Below, piece by piece: positions 34,086 through 40,684 of a DNA stretch of 40,804 nt (positions are counted from its first letter, which is position 1; each line of letters opens with the position of its first letter). A model generated the notes under the pieces. It did not search any database. It worked only from the letters and a program-made list of their open reading frames with translations, and was not told the origin of the DNA. The stretch is from assembly GCA_046290815.1 (NCBI GenBank), contig JBKBUF010000034.1, forward strand, positions 1 through 40,804, in the 5' to 3' direction. Source of the DNA: JBKBUF01 sp046290815. GTDB lineage: Bacteria > Bacteroidota > Bacteroidia > Cytophagales > Cytophagaceae. Position numbers and translations under genes: made by a program.

Positions 34086-34904
34086 CTAATCATGGCCCGG
34101 GAGAATCAGGATTGGAATATGACTATGATAAGTAAATTCCTTAACATAATCTTCCTCAAACAGGCTTTGAGGAAAAGGATGGCTTTTTCTCACCAAAGCA
34201 AGGACATCAGTCGGGTATTGTGCTAGATATGACCTGATGGTTCTTTCCTTGTCACCTTTTCGGGGAAGATTCCAGACAAACTTTGGTTTTTCATTGTTGT
34301 ATGTGGAGAGGCCTTTGTACTGTTCTTCATTTTCTATGTCTGAAGAAAGATTCAGAACAGTAATATCTGCGTTGAAAATTGAGGCGAAATGGAGCAACTC
34401 CTTTAACTGATTTTGCTGACTTTTAAGTTCGGTTGCAAACGTAATGGTATGAATTGGTTTGTAATATGCCCTTTCAGGAATTGCCAGTACAGGAATGGGG
34501 GCATTCGACATTACCTCAACTGTGTAGGTACCTATAAGAATTTCTTTAATGCCGGAAGCACCTTTGGTGCCCATAACAATAAGATCCGCATTTATTTCCG
34601 GAATAATAGCCAGCAGCACATCGGTAGGATCACCTGATTTTACTGCCGAGCTAACAAGCAAATTTTTATTTATTGAATAAATTACCTTTTCTGCGGCAGC
34701 AATACCATTTCGAATTTCATTTTCCTGTTCAGAGATTTCATTGGAAGCATCTCCATATTTAAGAAAAGGAGGTGTTGGTATTTTATAGGTATGCAAAAGA
34801 ATAATGTCGGAATTAAAAGCCGAAGCAATTTCGGTGGCATAACGCAGTGCATTGTTTGCGTTTTCAGAGAAATCCGTTGGAAAAAGTATTTTTTTAAATC
34901 TCAT
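34086..34904 (-). CDS. Tandem universal stress protein
   Basis: The 272-residue protein has two UspA folds. The first (about 1-150) starts KKILFPTDFSENANNALRYA and keeps the nucleotide-binding signature MGTKGASGIKEILIGTYTVEVM. The second (about 155-270) is more diverged and ends HSHIPILILPG without the full ATP loop. Such proteins respond to stress or starvation and bind ATP. The position directly ahead of mrpA on the same strand suggests co-expression with the antiporter; the 84-base gap could also hold a separate promoter. Confidence 0.92.
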   Translation of the reverse strand: MRFKKILFPTDFSENANNALRYATEIASAFNSDIILLHTYKIPTPPFLKYGDASNEISEQENEIRNGIAAAEKVIYSINKNLLVSSAVKSGDPTDVLLAIIPEINADLIVMGTKGASGIKEILIGTYTVEVMSNAPIPVLAIPERAYYKPIHTITFATELKSQQNQLKELLHFASIFNADITVLNLSSDIENEEQYKGLSTYNNEKPKFVWNLPRKGDKERTIRSYLAQYPTDVLALVRKSHPFPQSLFEEDYVKEFTYHSHIPILILPGHD

Positions 34905-35048
34905 TCTTATTGGTAATTGTCCTTATATCTAAGTGCCGGCAGTATATATCAAAAGGCCGCTCATGATAAAAGGATTTGAGCTTAATAGCAAAGATAATGA
35001 ACCATAACAAACCCTGAAATGTTTAAAATCAGGTATTAAGCTGCATTA

Positions 35049-35080
35049 TTTGGATTTTTGATATTGATTGTTTATTTTTG
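35049..35080 (+). promoter_or_regulatory. Bacteroidota-type promoter of tRNA-fMet
   Basis: TTTG (35049-35052), a 20-base spacer and TATTTTTG (35073-35080) fit the consensus. Predicted start near 35087, giving a leader of about 70 bases that must be removed by RNase P. The -7 octamer is identical to that of the tRNA-Arg unit at 6342. Confidence 0.65.
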
Positions 35081-35158
35081 CAAACCTTAAAAATTAACAA
35101 TAAAGCAATTTCATTGTTATACAGAAAGGAATAGGAGCGGAAACGCTTAAAGATATAT

Positions 35159-35231
35159 CGCGGGATGGAGCAGTTGGTAGCTCGTTGGGCTCATAACCCA
35201 AAGGCCGCAGGTTCGAGTCCTGCTCCCGCTA
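35159..35231 (+). tRNA. Initiator tRNA-fMet (CAT)
   Basis: Acceptor CGCGGGA pairs with TCCCGCT except for the first position (C-T), the unpaired 1:72 typical of initiators. The D-arm is GAGC/GCTC, and the anticodon arm TTGGG-CTCATAA-CCCAA holds the three consecutive G-C pairs diagnostic of tRNA-fMet. The T-arm is GCAGG-TTCGAGT-CCTGC and the discriminator A is at 35231. The 73-nt gene does not encode CCA. The 3' two-thirds is overlapped on the opposite strand by the end of the serine recombinase gene. Confidence 0.96.
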
Positions 35232-36801
35232 CTAAACAGGACAAATCAGTTGAAATATTGGTTTGTCCTTTCTTTTTTATATCAGCATTGCCTGATAATG
35301 AGCCAATTAATGTTAATATAGAATTGATTTTATTGGTTCGATAACTATTTTTTTCTTTATCAAAAATTACACCTTCTGGGAAAATAAATGATTGAAGCTT
35401 TCCCTTCATATCAATGTCACCATAAACCCATATTTTGCTAAGATTGGAGGCAATTTCTAAGGAAAAATTAATGTAATTTTCAAGGTTCGATAATTTTACT
35501 TTGACCTTTTCAAGCTCTTTTTCAGTCAAATCTAATTCTGCCTTATACTTTAGATTTATCTTCTGAAATAATTCTTGGTTAATTTCACCTAAAGCAAATC
35601 GCTCCTCAACTTTCTCTATTTTATCTTCAATCTCAGCTTTAACTCTATTCAAAGCCTTTCTATTTTCCTCATTTTTTTCATTCATCATTGTAAAGGTGTA
35701 TTGAAGTTGCAATTTCACGGGACTTAACAAGTCATCCGTTATAGAATAGCTACTAATAAATGATGAATATTCATTATGCATAAACTTTGCACTCCTATTG
35801 CACTTACAACCAATCTTGTTGCACTTGTAGTAAAATATTTTTTTCTTTTTAACTTCATATCCAGTAAATGGAGTGTTACATACATTACATTTTACATGGC
35901 CCCTTAAAGGCAAATTTTCCTCTTTTGTATTATGAAAATACTTGTTTTGATTTTTTGCTTGTAAATTATTAACTCTTAAAAATATTTCTTCAGAAATTAA
36001 TACCTCTTGCCTTCCTTTTACAATCTCACCATTTAACAAGCCATGGGCCACTATACCGCAATAGAATGGATTCCGGAATATGTCCGTTAATTTCTGCTTA
36101 TGAATGTTTAGTCCCAGAGCTTTAAGCCTTGTTAAAATTTCTACATTTGACAATCCTTCATTTGCTTTCATTATAAAGGCTTTCCGTATTAGCTCCCCAT
36201 TTTTATTTACAATAATTTTCTGTTCTCCATTCTCCTTAATGGAATCAAATCCAAAAGGTGCTTTTCCAACCCAATAACCCCTCTGTAACATCTCTACCAT
36301 CCCGGCAACGCATTTATCCCTTCTTAAATCATTATCAAATCTTCCAAAAATTAATAACAATTCAGTATAAAATCTTCCACTAGAAGATTCGGTATCAGTT
36401 TCCTGAGTTGCAGACTTTAATTTTACACCATACTCTTTATGAAGTTTTTGTAAATGAGCAATAGCACTAATGCCTGTTCTGGAAAACCTTTCTATACTAT
36501 AGACAATTATAGTGTCAACAAAGCCTTTATTTTCGTGAATATAATTAAGCATTTCAAGGAATTGCTTTCTATCATCAGACTTTGCGCTTTCATATGTTTG
36601 CCCAAAACATTTTACAACATTTAGTCCATTTTTATCAGCATACTCTTTACAAGCTTTCAACTGAACTGATAAACTCAAATTATCTTTTTGCTCTTTAGAA
36701 CTGACCCGGGTATAAATAACGGCATTCTTTGTTGTTGATTTAAACTTTGAGTTCCCTTCTCCCTTTGAAAATTTTTTAAAAACATCAAGATGACTTTTCA
36801 T
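35191..36801 (-). CDS. Large serine recombinase (integrase) of an element in tRNA-fMet
   Basis: The 536-residue protein has an N-terminal resolvase domain with YTRVSSKEQ (catalytic Ser34), SIERFSRTG and LLLIFGRFDNDLRRDK, a Recombinase domain (APFGFDSIKENG, IFRNPFYCGIVAHG), a zinc ribbon with Cys pairs (CNVCNTPF and YYKCNKIGCKC), and a coiled-coil region at about 375-450. The order is typical of phage and element integrases. The last 14 residues (LVAGAGLEPAAFGL) are read antisense from the 3' half of tRNA-fMet, and the TGA stop lies in the anticodon loop. This places an attachment site at or in the tRNA 3' half. The start overlaps the upstream small gene by 17 bases. Confidence 0.95.
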   Translation of the reverse strand: MKSHLDVFKKFSKGEGNSKFKSTTKNAVIYTRVSSKEQKDNLSLSVQLKACKEYADKNGLNVVKCFGQTYESAKSDDRKQFLEMLNYIHENKGFVDTIIVYSIERFSRTGISAIAHLQKLHKEYGVKLKSATQETDTESSSGRFYTELLLIFGRFDNDLRRDKCVAGMVEMLQRGYWVGKAPFGFDSIKENGEQKIIVNKNGELIRKAFIMKANEGLSNVEILTRLKALGLNIHKQKLTDIFRNPFYCGIVAHGLLNGEIVKGRQEVLISEEIFLRVNNLQAKNQNKYFHNTKEENLPLRGHVKCNVCNTPFTGYEVKKKKIFYYKCNKIGCKCNRSAKFMHNEYSSFISSYSITDDLLSPVKLQLQYTFTMMNEKNEENRKALNRVKAEIEDKIEKVEERFALGEINQELFQKINLKYKAELDLTEKELEKVKVKLSNLENYINFSLEIASNLSKIWVYGDIDMKGKLQSFIFPEGVIFDKEKNSYRTNKINSILTLIGSLSGNADIKKKGQTNISTDLSCLVAGAGLEPAAFGL

Positions 36802-36973
36802 AATTATTCTCTACATTTTTAGTAAAAGCATTATAAGTAATAAGAGCGAATTGCTGTATTGCATATACTATTTCAATAGCTTCATCATCACTTAAATCTT
36901 TAAATCTTTCTACTTTCCTTATTTCATTAATAGATATACAATATTTGTTGTCATTGGTAGTTTTTTTTGACAT
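36785..36973 (-). CDS. Small protein of unknown function, upstream partner of the recombinase
   Basis: The 62-residue product (MSKKTTNDNKYCISINEIRK...) is hydrophilic and probably helical (LSDDEAIEIVYAIQQFALITYNAF). It overlaps the recombinase start by 17 bases, so translation of the integrase is probably coupled to it. A recombination directionality factor or regulator of the integrase is conceivable from position and size, but no family is recognised. Confidence 0.65.
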   Translation of the reverse strand: MSKKTTNDNKYCISINEIRKVERFKDLSDDEAIEIVYAIQQFALITYNAFTKNVENNYEKSS

Positions 36974-37054
36974 TTAAATAAAAACCTGTAGACATAACTC
37001 CACTCTTTTGGTCATTACGTCGGTTTTGAATTTGCTCAGGAGTCTTTCCTTTAT

Positions 37055-37867
37055 TTATTTAATATTTGCCTTCTTTTTAACTTTCCTAATGATAGAAACT
37101 GTTTTTTTATCATTAACAACCAATGTTATTTCCTGATAATTATGTTGATGGATTATGTCGATTATTTTTTCCTTTGTTTCCATTTTTTCTTCCAACGTAA
37201 ACAGGTCCATCTTCCCATTTTTATATTTTATTTCAACACGTTCATAACTTCCTAATCTCAGTAGAGAAATTAATGTTAGTTCATCTCCATTCAATTCTAT
37301 TTCTTTCTTGTATTTTACCGGAAGATTTTTATTTGGAATTAACTTTTGCAGAAATGAATTTATGTTTAATAGTAAATGATTTTGGATTCCGAATACCTCT
37401 TTATTTAGTTTATACTGCTCATAATTAAGAATGGAAATTGAAGCATCCTTAAAAATCAATAAGAAAACAGGCATTCCATTTAGTGCAAAAGCAGTATGAA
37501 ATTCCAATAATGGCATTGGAGTATTAGTTTGTGGTGAAAATTCAGACAATTCAATCTTTACTTTCTGAATCATTTTTATAGGATATCCAAATTCTCTTAA
37601 CTCATTTATGATGAGTAACCAAACAGAATCAATAAGGCTAAATTTCCTCCAACCTCTTTCATCTATCCTATCACAATTCAACAAACCCTCCTTTTCCCAA
37701 CTGTTAAGCTGTCGGTAAGAAATCAAATCTAAATTAATGGGCTTGGTTCTTTTGTTTAATGCTTTAGATATTAAATTATTAGGATTGCTAAAGTATTGAC
37801 TGAATCCAATTAAATAATCATCTCCTTTGTGTATTAGGTTACTACTTTTTAATGCTTGTTCGCTCAT
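37055..37867 (-). CDS. MerR-type transcriptional regulator with long C-terminal domain
   Basis: The 270-residue protein carries a MerR winged helix at about 50-115: ISYRQLNSWEKEGLL matches the HTH, GWRKFSLIDSVWLLIINELREFGYPIKMIQKV matches the wing and helix. The remaining ~150 residues lack the Cys ligands of metal-sensing MerR proteins; one segment (LEFHTAFALNGMPVFLLIFK, SISILNYEQYKLN) may be a sensory domain. A 20-bp dyad bracketing its own promoter lies 4 bases upstream of ATG 37867, which suggests autoregulation. Transcription may continue into the small gene and the recombinase, so it could control integration or excision. Confidence 0.82.
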   Translation of the reverse strand: MSEQALKSSNLIHKGDDYLIGFSQYFSNPNNLISKALNKRTKPINLDLISYRQLNSWEKEGLLNCDRIDERGWRKFSLIDSVWLLIINELREFGYPIKMIQKVKIELSEFSPQTNTPMPLLEFHTAFALNGMPVFLLIFKDASISILNYEQYKLNKEVFGIQNHLLLNINSFLQKLIPNKNLPVKYKKEIELNGDELTLISLLRLGSYERVEIKYKNGKMDLFTLEEKMETKEKIIDIIHQHNYQEITLVVNDKKTVSIIRKVKKKANIK

Positions 37868-37871
37868 AAAT

Positions 37872-37925
37872 CTTACTATTTGGTATAATTTAATACAAAT
37901 ATATAAAATTATACCATATGGTAAG
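37872..37925 (-). promoter_or_regulatory. Operator-like dyad bracketing the promoter of the MerR-type gene
   Basis: Arms CTTACTATTTGGTATAATTT (37872-37891) and AAATTATACCATATGGTAAG (37906-37925) are inverted repeats with 18 of 20 positions matching. The 14-base spacer contains, on the minus strand, TATATTTG (37903-37896), a perfect -7 element. A dimeric regulator bound to both arms would cover the promoter. Predicted leader is about 20 bases. Confidence 0.75.
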
Positions 37926-37987
37926 ATTTGAAAACATAAATTTTAAAATGGCTCTTTATTAAACATTTCGGTTAAATAAAATTTGAC

Positions 37988-38028
37988 CAAAACAAAAGGG
38001 ACCATCTCAGATTTGTGACGGCCCCTTT
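37988..38028 (-). terminator. Intrinsic terminator after the OB-fold protein gene
   Basis: On the minus strand AAAGGGGCCGTC (38028-38017) pairs with GATGGTCCCTTT (38006-37995) over 12 bp, including two G-U pairs, with a 10-base loop, then TTGTTTTGG. The G-U pairs would be A-C mismatches on the plus strand, which shows that the minus strand is the functional one. Confidence 0.82.
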
Positions 38029-38052
38029 GAAAAATTTTATCTATAATTTATT

Positions 38053-39078
38053 CTAATATGCCTGACAATCCTTTAATATCACATTAGTCAAAGTCATTCC
38101 ATAATTAGTACCAATCAAAGTAAAATCTTGTCCTTTCCGTAAATTGGAAATTACTGTTTCATCATTAAAATAACATTGGATTCTATTTACGTAATAATTA
38201 GTTTCTAAAAGCACATAAGTATCTCCAATTATATCTTTCTGAATCCCGGCAATCCTTCCTGAAACAGCTATCTTTTTGCCTTTATATTTCTGGTCTGCTG
38301 CAACCTCATTTTCTTCATATGCACGATATAGTTGTTCTGCTGTTAGTTCAAAATCAAATTCCTTGTAAAATTTACTCTTTGGGTAGTATTTCTTTAGGTG
38401 TTTAAAATACTCAGATTTATAATTTAAATATGGATAAATTACATTACTATTATATTCATCGGACCATTCAAATAATTGCCTTTGGCTTGCCTCATAGATT
38501 GCATCTAATACTTTTGGGTTTTCTTTATCAAACACACCAAAGGCAATAGAAAGATTATAATCAAATGGAATTTTAATTTCCTCTGAATTGCCAGTGTATA
38601 AAACATTTCCTTTTATACCATAGTAATTAAAAACTTTTTGATGCCTGTCATATACTTGTAAAAAGTCTTCTGTTAGTCCGCCTCTTGTAATTAGATATAT
38701 AGCATTTTTCATCATGTTTAAGTGGCCTTTTTCCTCAATAAGGTCTTGTATCTCCGGATTAACTCCCAATGTTTTACCATCATAAGTTGCCATTAACTGA
38801 CCTATACCCTGAAGTAATGGTAAGTTATCTATAGATACATTTTTTTCAGCTGTCAATTTTACATAGGTCGGGTCATTCGATAATAAAGAAATAATGGAGT
38901 CTCTTTCTTTCTTCTTATTCTCTGGTAAAGTTTTAATATTCTCCGAAACCGTAGCCGAATAATTGGGAAATATTGATTTAACAGATTCTTCCTTATTTGG
39001 TCCTGTACAAAAATGATTAAAGAAAGAGAATAAAATTAAAAATAGAAATACGGAGTTTTTTGATTTAATGAAAGCCAT
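38053..39078 (-). CDS. Envelope protein with C-terminal OB-fold (tRNA_anti-like) domain
   Basis: The 341-residue protein has an N-terminal signal (SVFLFLILFSFFNHFC) with a Cys at about 24 that may be lipidated, although the lipobox is not canonical. The central ~200 residues are helical and unrecognised. Residues about 245-341 match the OB-fold tRNA_anti-like family (AEQLYRAYEENEVAADQKYKG, KIAVSGRIAGIQKDIIGD, YVLLETNYYVNRIQCYF, TLIGTNYGMTLTNVILKDC), found in many Bacteroidota envelope proteins with unknown ligand. It has its own terminator and a large palindrome upstream, which makes it look like an independent cargo unit of the element. Confidence 0.78.
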   Translation of the reverse strand: MAFIKSKNSVFLFLILFSFFNHFCTGPNKEESVKSIFPNYSATVSENIKTLPENKKKERDSIISLLSNDPTYVKLTAEKNVSIDNLPLLQGIGQLMATYDGKTLGVNPEIQDLIEEKGHLNMMKNAIYLITRGGLTEDFLQVYDRHQKVFNYYGIKGNVLYTGNSEEIKIPFDYNLSIAFGVFDKENPKVLDAIYEASQRQLFEWSDEYNSNVIYPYLNYKSEYFKHLKKYYPKSKFYKEFDFELTAEQLYRAYEENEVAADQKYKGKKIAVSGRIAGIQKDIIGDTYVLLETNYYVNRIQCYFNDETVISNLRKGQDFTLIGTNYGMTLTNVILKDCQAY

Positions 39079-39129
39079 TTTGTATTTGCGGTTATGACCT
39101 AATTGTTCCTAAAAGGTCTGTTAAAAAAA

Positions 39130-39286
39130 TAGCGTGGAACAATAGCTACCAGTTTTAGAGGCACCGCTAAATGCCCACTCCACAAGGTAAACTAAAGCCC
39201 ACGCATAACGTGAGCGTTCAGCCTATCCTTCCTGTGGAGTAATGAAAATTAGCGGTTTTCTAAAACAGGAATTATAGCTAACGCTA
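39130..39286. repeat. 157-nt multi-block imperfect palindrome
   Basis: Five blocks pair in order: TAGCGT with ACGCTA (39130/39281), TAGCTA with TAGCTA (39143/39275), GTTTTAGA with TCTAAAAC (39152/39259), ACCGCTAA with TTAGCGGT (39163/39249), ACTCCACA with TGTGGAGT (39177/39233). Small internal loops separate the blocks, and the apex contains a 4-bp stem ACGC/GCGT. It lies between the HTH gene and the OB-fold gene. The block-and-bulge layout recalls integron attC sites or MITE-like elements, but canonical attC core boxes were not found. Confidence 0.8.
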
Positions 39287-39375
39287 TACCAATATTTTAA
39301 ACTTTCTTAATTAGTTCTTCATTTAACAAATATCATTCTTTCCTTTTAAAGGTCAAATTGCAAATTTATATACTT

Positions 39376-40143
39376 TTAATATCCCAAATCTTTTAATAAA
39401 TTCTTTTCTTCTAAAATTAACTCTTCTAAACTCATGTCATTTAGCGGTTTATCAAATACAGCTTTATTTTGGTCCTTCAATTTAGAGGAATATTCATTAG
39501 CATATTTGATTACAGTAACATCAGGTAAACAATCCATTGAATTTTTGACCTTTTTAACCGGAATGTCTATATTATCTATTACCTCATAAAAGGTCTGTTC
39601 GGTCGTTCTTTTAAATCCCTTAAGTAGCTTTAATAGATGTTCTGAAGCAAGTGATTCAATTATAATTGCATAATTCTGCTCGTTTTCCTTTTTGGCTTTA
39701 CTAAATAATTGAAAAAAAGTTGAATCAGAATTTACCCATTTTAAAAATAATCCTGTAGGAATTTCAAAAGTATCGCAAGCAGTTTTTAAAGAAGCTTCTC
39801 CGGTGGAAAATAAGTAACAAATTTTACCTATTATAGTTAGTTTCTGTTCCCTTGGTAGCCTATCTAGCTTTGAAATTATATTCCAATTATACTTTTTAGA
39901 CTTTTGATTATCAGTTATTAATAAATTAGCAATTTTAGGAACTTGCTTTTGAGGGTGGGACTCTCTTTTCCAATTAAATTCTTTCTTATACTTTTTTAAT
40001 GACCGTATTGACGTTCCGGTGGTCATATCTAAAATTTTACAAAATATTTCTTTATCGGTTTTACAATCAATTGATTTATATAGGTGGCAAAGAATTTCAA
40101 CCTTACCTATTTTATCATCGGGAAGAATTATTCTGGTTCCCAT
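39376..40143 (-). CDS. Hypothetical protein with HTH features, terminase-small-subunit-like
   Basis: The 255-residue protein has no signal peptide or membrane segment. An N-terminal helical region (IILPDDKIGKVEILCHLYKS, TGTSIRSLKKYKKEF) and a central segment (EASLKTACDTFEIPTGLFLKWVNSDSTFFQLFSKAKKENEQNYA) look like helix-turn-helix DNA-binding units; the latter recalls small terminase subunits of phages. No large terminase or other phage gene is nearby, so a regulator or another DNA-binding role is equally possible. The C-terminus is acidic and helical (NDMSLEELILEEKNLLKDLGY). It belongs to the AT-rich element. Confidence 0.6.
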   Translation of the reverse strand: MGTRIILPDDKIGKVEILCHLYKSIDCKTDKEIFCKILDMTTGTSIRSLKKYKKEFNWKRESHPQKQVPKIANLLITDNQKSKKYNWNIISKLDRLPREQKLTIIGKICYLFSTGEASLKTACDTFEIPTGLFLKWVNSDSTFFQLFSKAKKENEQNYAIIIESLASEHLLKLLKGFKRTTEQTFYEVIDNIDIPVKKVKNSMDCLPDVTVIKYANEYSSKLKDQNKAVFDKPLNDMSLEELILEEKNLLKDLGY

Positions 40144-40684
40144 TTACTTTTAGAATTTTCATTTAACTACTGCACTTATATTGCACTTTTCTGTTTTTGA
40201 TTCCATCCCTACTCTATAATTAGAGTCTTATCTCTTATGGAATTTAAAATAATCATTTTTACCTCAGAAGCTCGATTAATTGAAAGTCATTGGAATCAAT
40301 GAAATCAATGAATTTTAAGAAATCCTCAACAAAAAGGTTCGATAATTCAGGGGTTTGGTCTACTAAGTTAAATTACAAAACCCCTCAGAAACGCAAGAAA
40401 AGGCATTTTGAGGGGTTTTTTGTTTAAGTCTCGTAAAGGACTCGTAAAAATCACCACCCTCTTGTAACATGTTTATAATCAGACTGTAACACGGCAATAC
40501 AAAGAAAATAAAGGGAAGTTGGCCACACAAGTATTATCATCATCAACCATCATCCTGTCTGACAGACTATTAATAAATTAAATATAGTTCAGGGATAGCT
40601 AATTAAGTATGAAGTCAATTATACTTTATATAAACATGGATAGCACCTACCTTCTTACCTTCGACAAATTAAGAATCGTTAGCC
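40144..40684. other. Non-coding stretch near the element's right side
   Basis: No ORF longer than about 20 codons with gene-like content is seen. On the minus strand just upstream of the HTH gene, AAGTGCA occurs twice within 20 bases (about 40168-40189), possibly a regulator site. Further right lie a terminator, a short tandem repeat CTCGTAAA (40430-40437 and 40441-40448) and the palindrome GTCTGACAGAC near 40560. This could be the junction between the element and the chromosome. Confidence 0.5.
40377..40423. terminator. Strong bidirectional hairpin terminator
   Basis: AAAACCCCTCA (40377-40387) pairs with TGAGGGGTTTT (40409-40419) over 11 bp with a 21-base loop, followed by TTGTTT. It stands alone without an adjacent gene on the plus strand, so it may mark the edge of the element or shield it from outside transcription. 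Confidence 0.7.

Larger units (their letters stand above)
35232..40684. mobile_element. Integrated element at tRNA-fMet; right boundary unknown
   Basis: One boundary is set by the serine recombinase reading into tRNA-fMet. Following genes on the minus strand (small protein, MerR-type regulator, OB-fold protein, HTH protein) are unrelated to the core genes on the left and sit in visibly more AT-rich sequence. No second copy of the tRNA 3' end was found, so the right boundary may be near the terminator at 40377-40423, at the IS-like end, or beyond the window. No replication, conjugation or phage structural genes are seen. Confidence 0.55.

Noticed and set aside
39130..39286. Canonical integron attC site
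   Set aside because: The block structure fits loosely, but neither GTTRRRY nor RYYYAAC is found in the right orientation at the ends, and no integron integrase is in the window.
35191..40143. Phage-defence island
   Set aside because: No toxin-antitoxin, restriction-modification, Abi, CBASS, retron or helicase/nuclease effector gene is recognisable among the element's genes.
40336..40366. GGTTCGA followed by CTACTAA, similar to the tRNA-fMet 3' end (35210-35235), as the right attachment site
   Set aside because: Only two 7-base matches with different spacing (17 against 12 bases); T-arm and acceptor cannot form. Too weak to call attR without comparison to an empty site.
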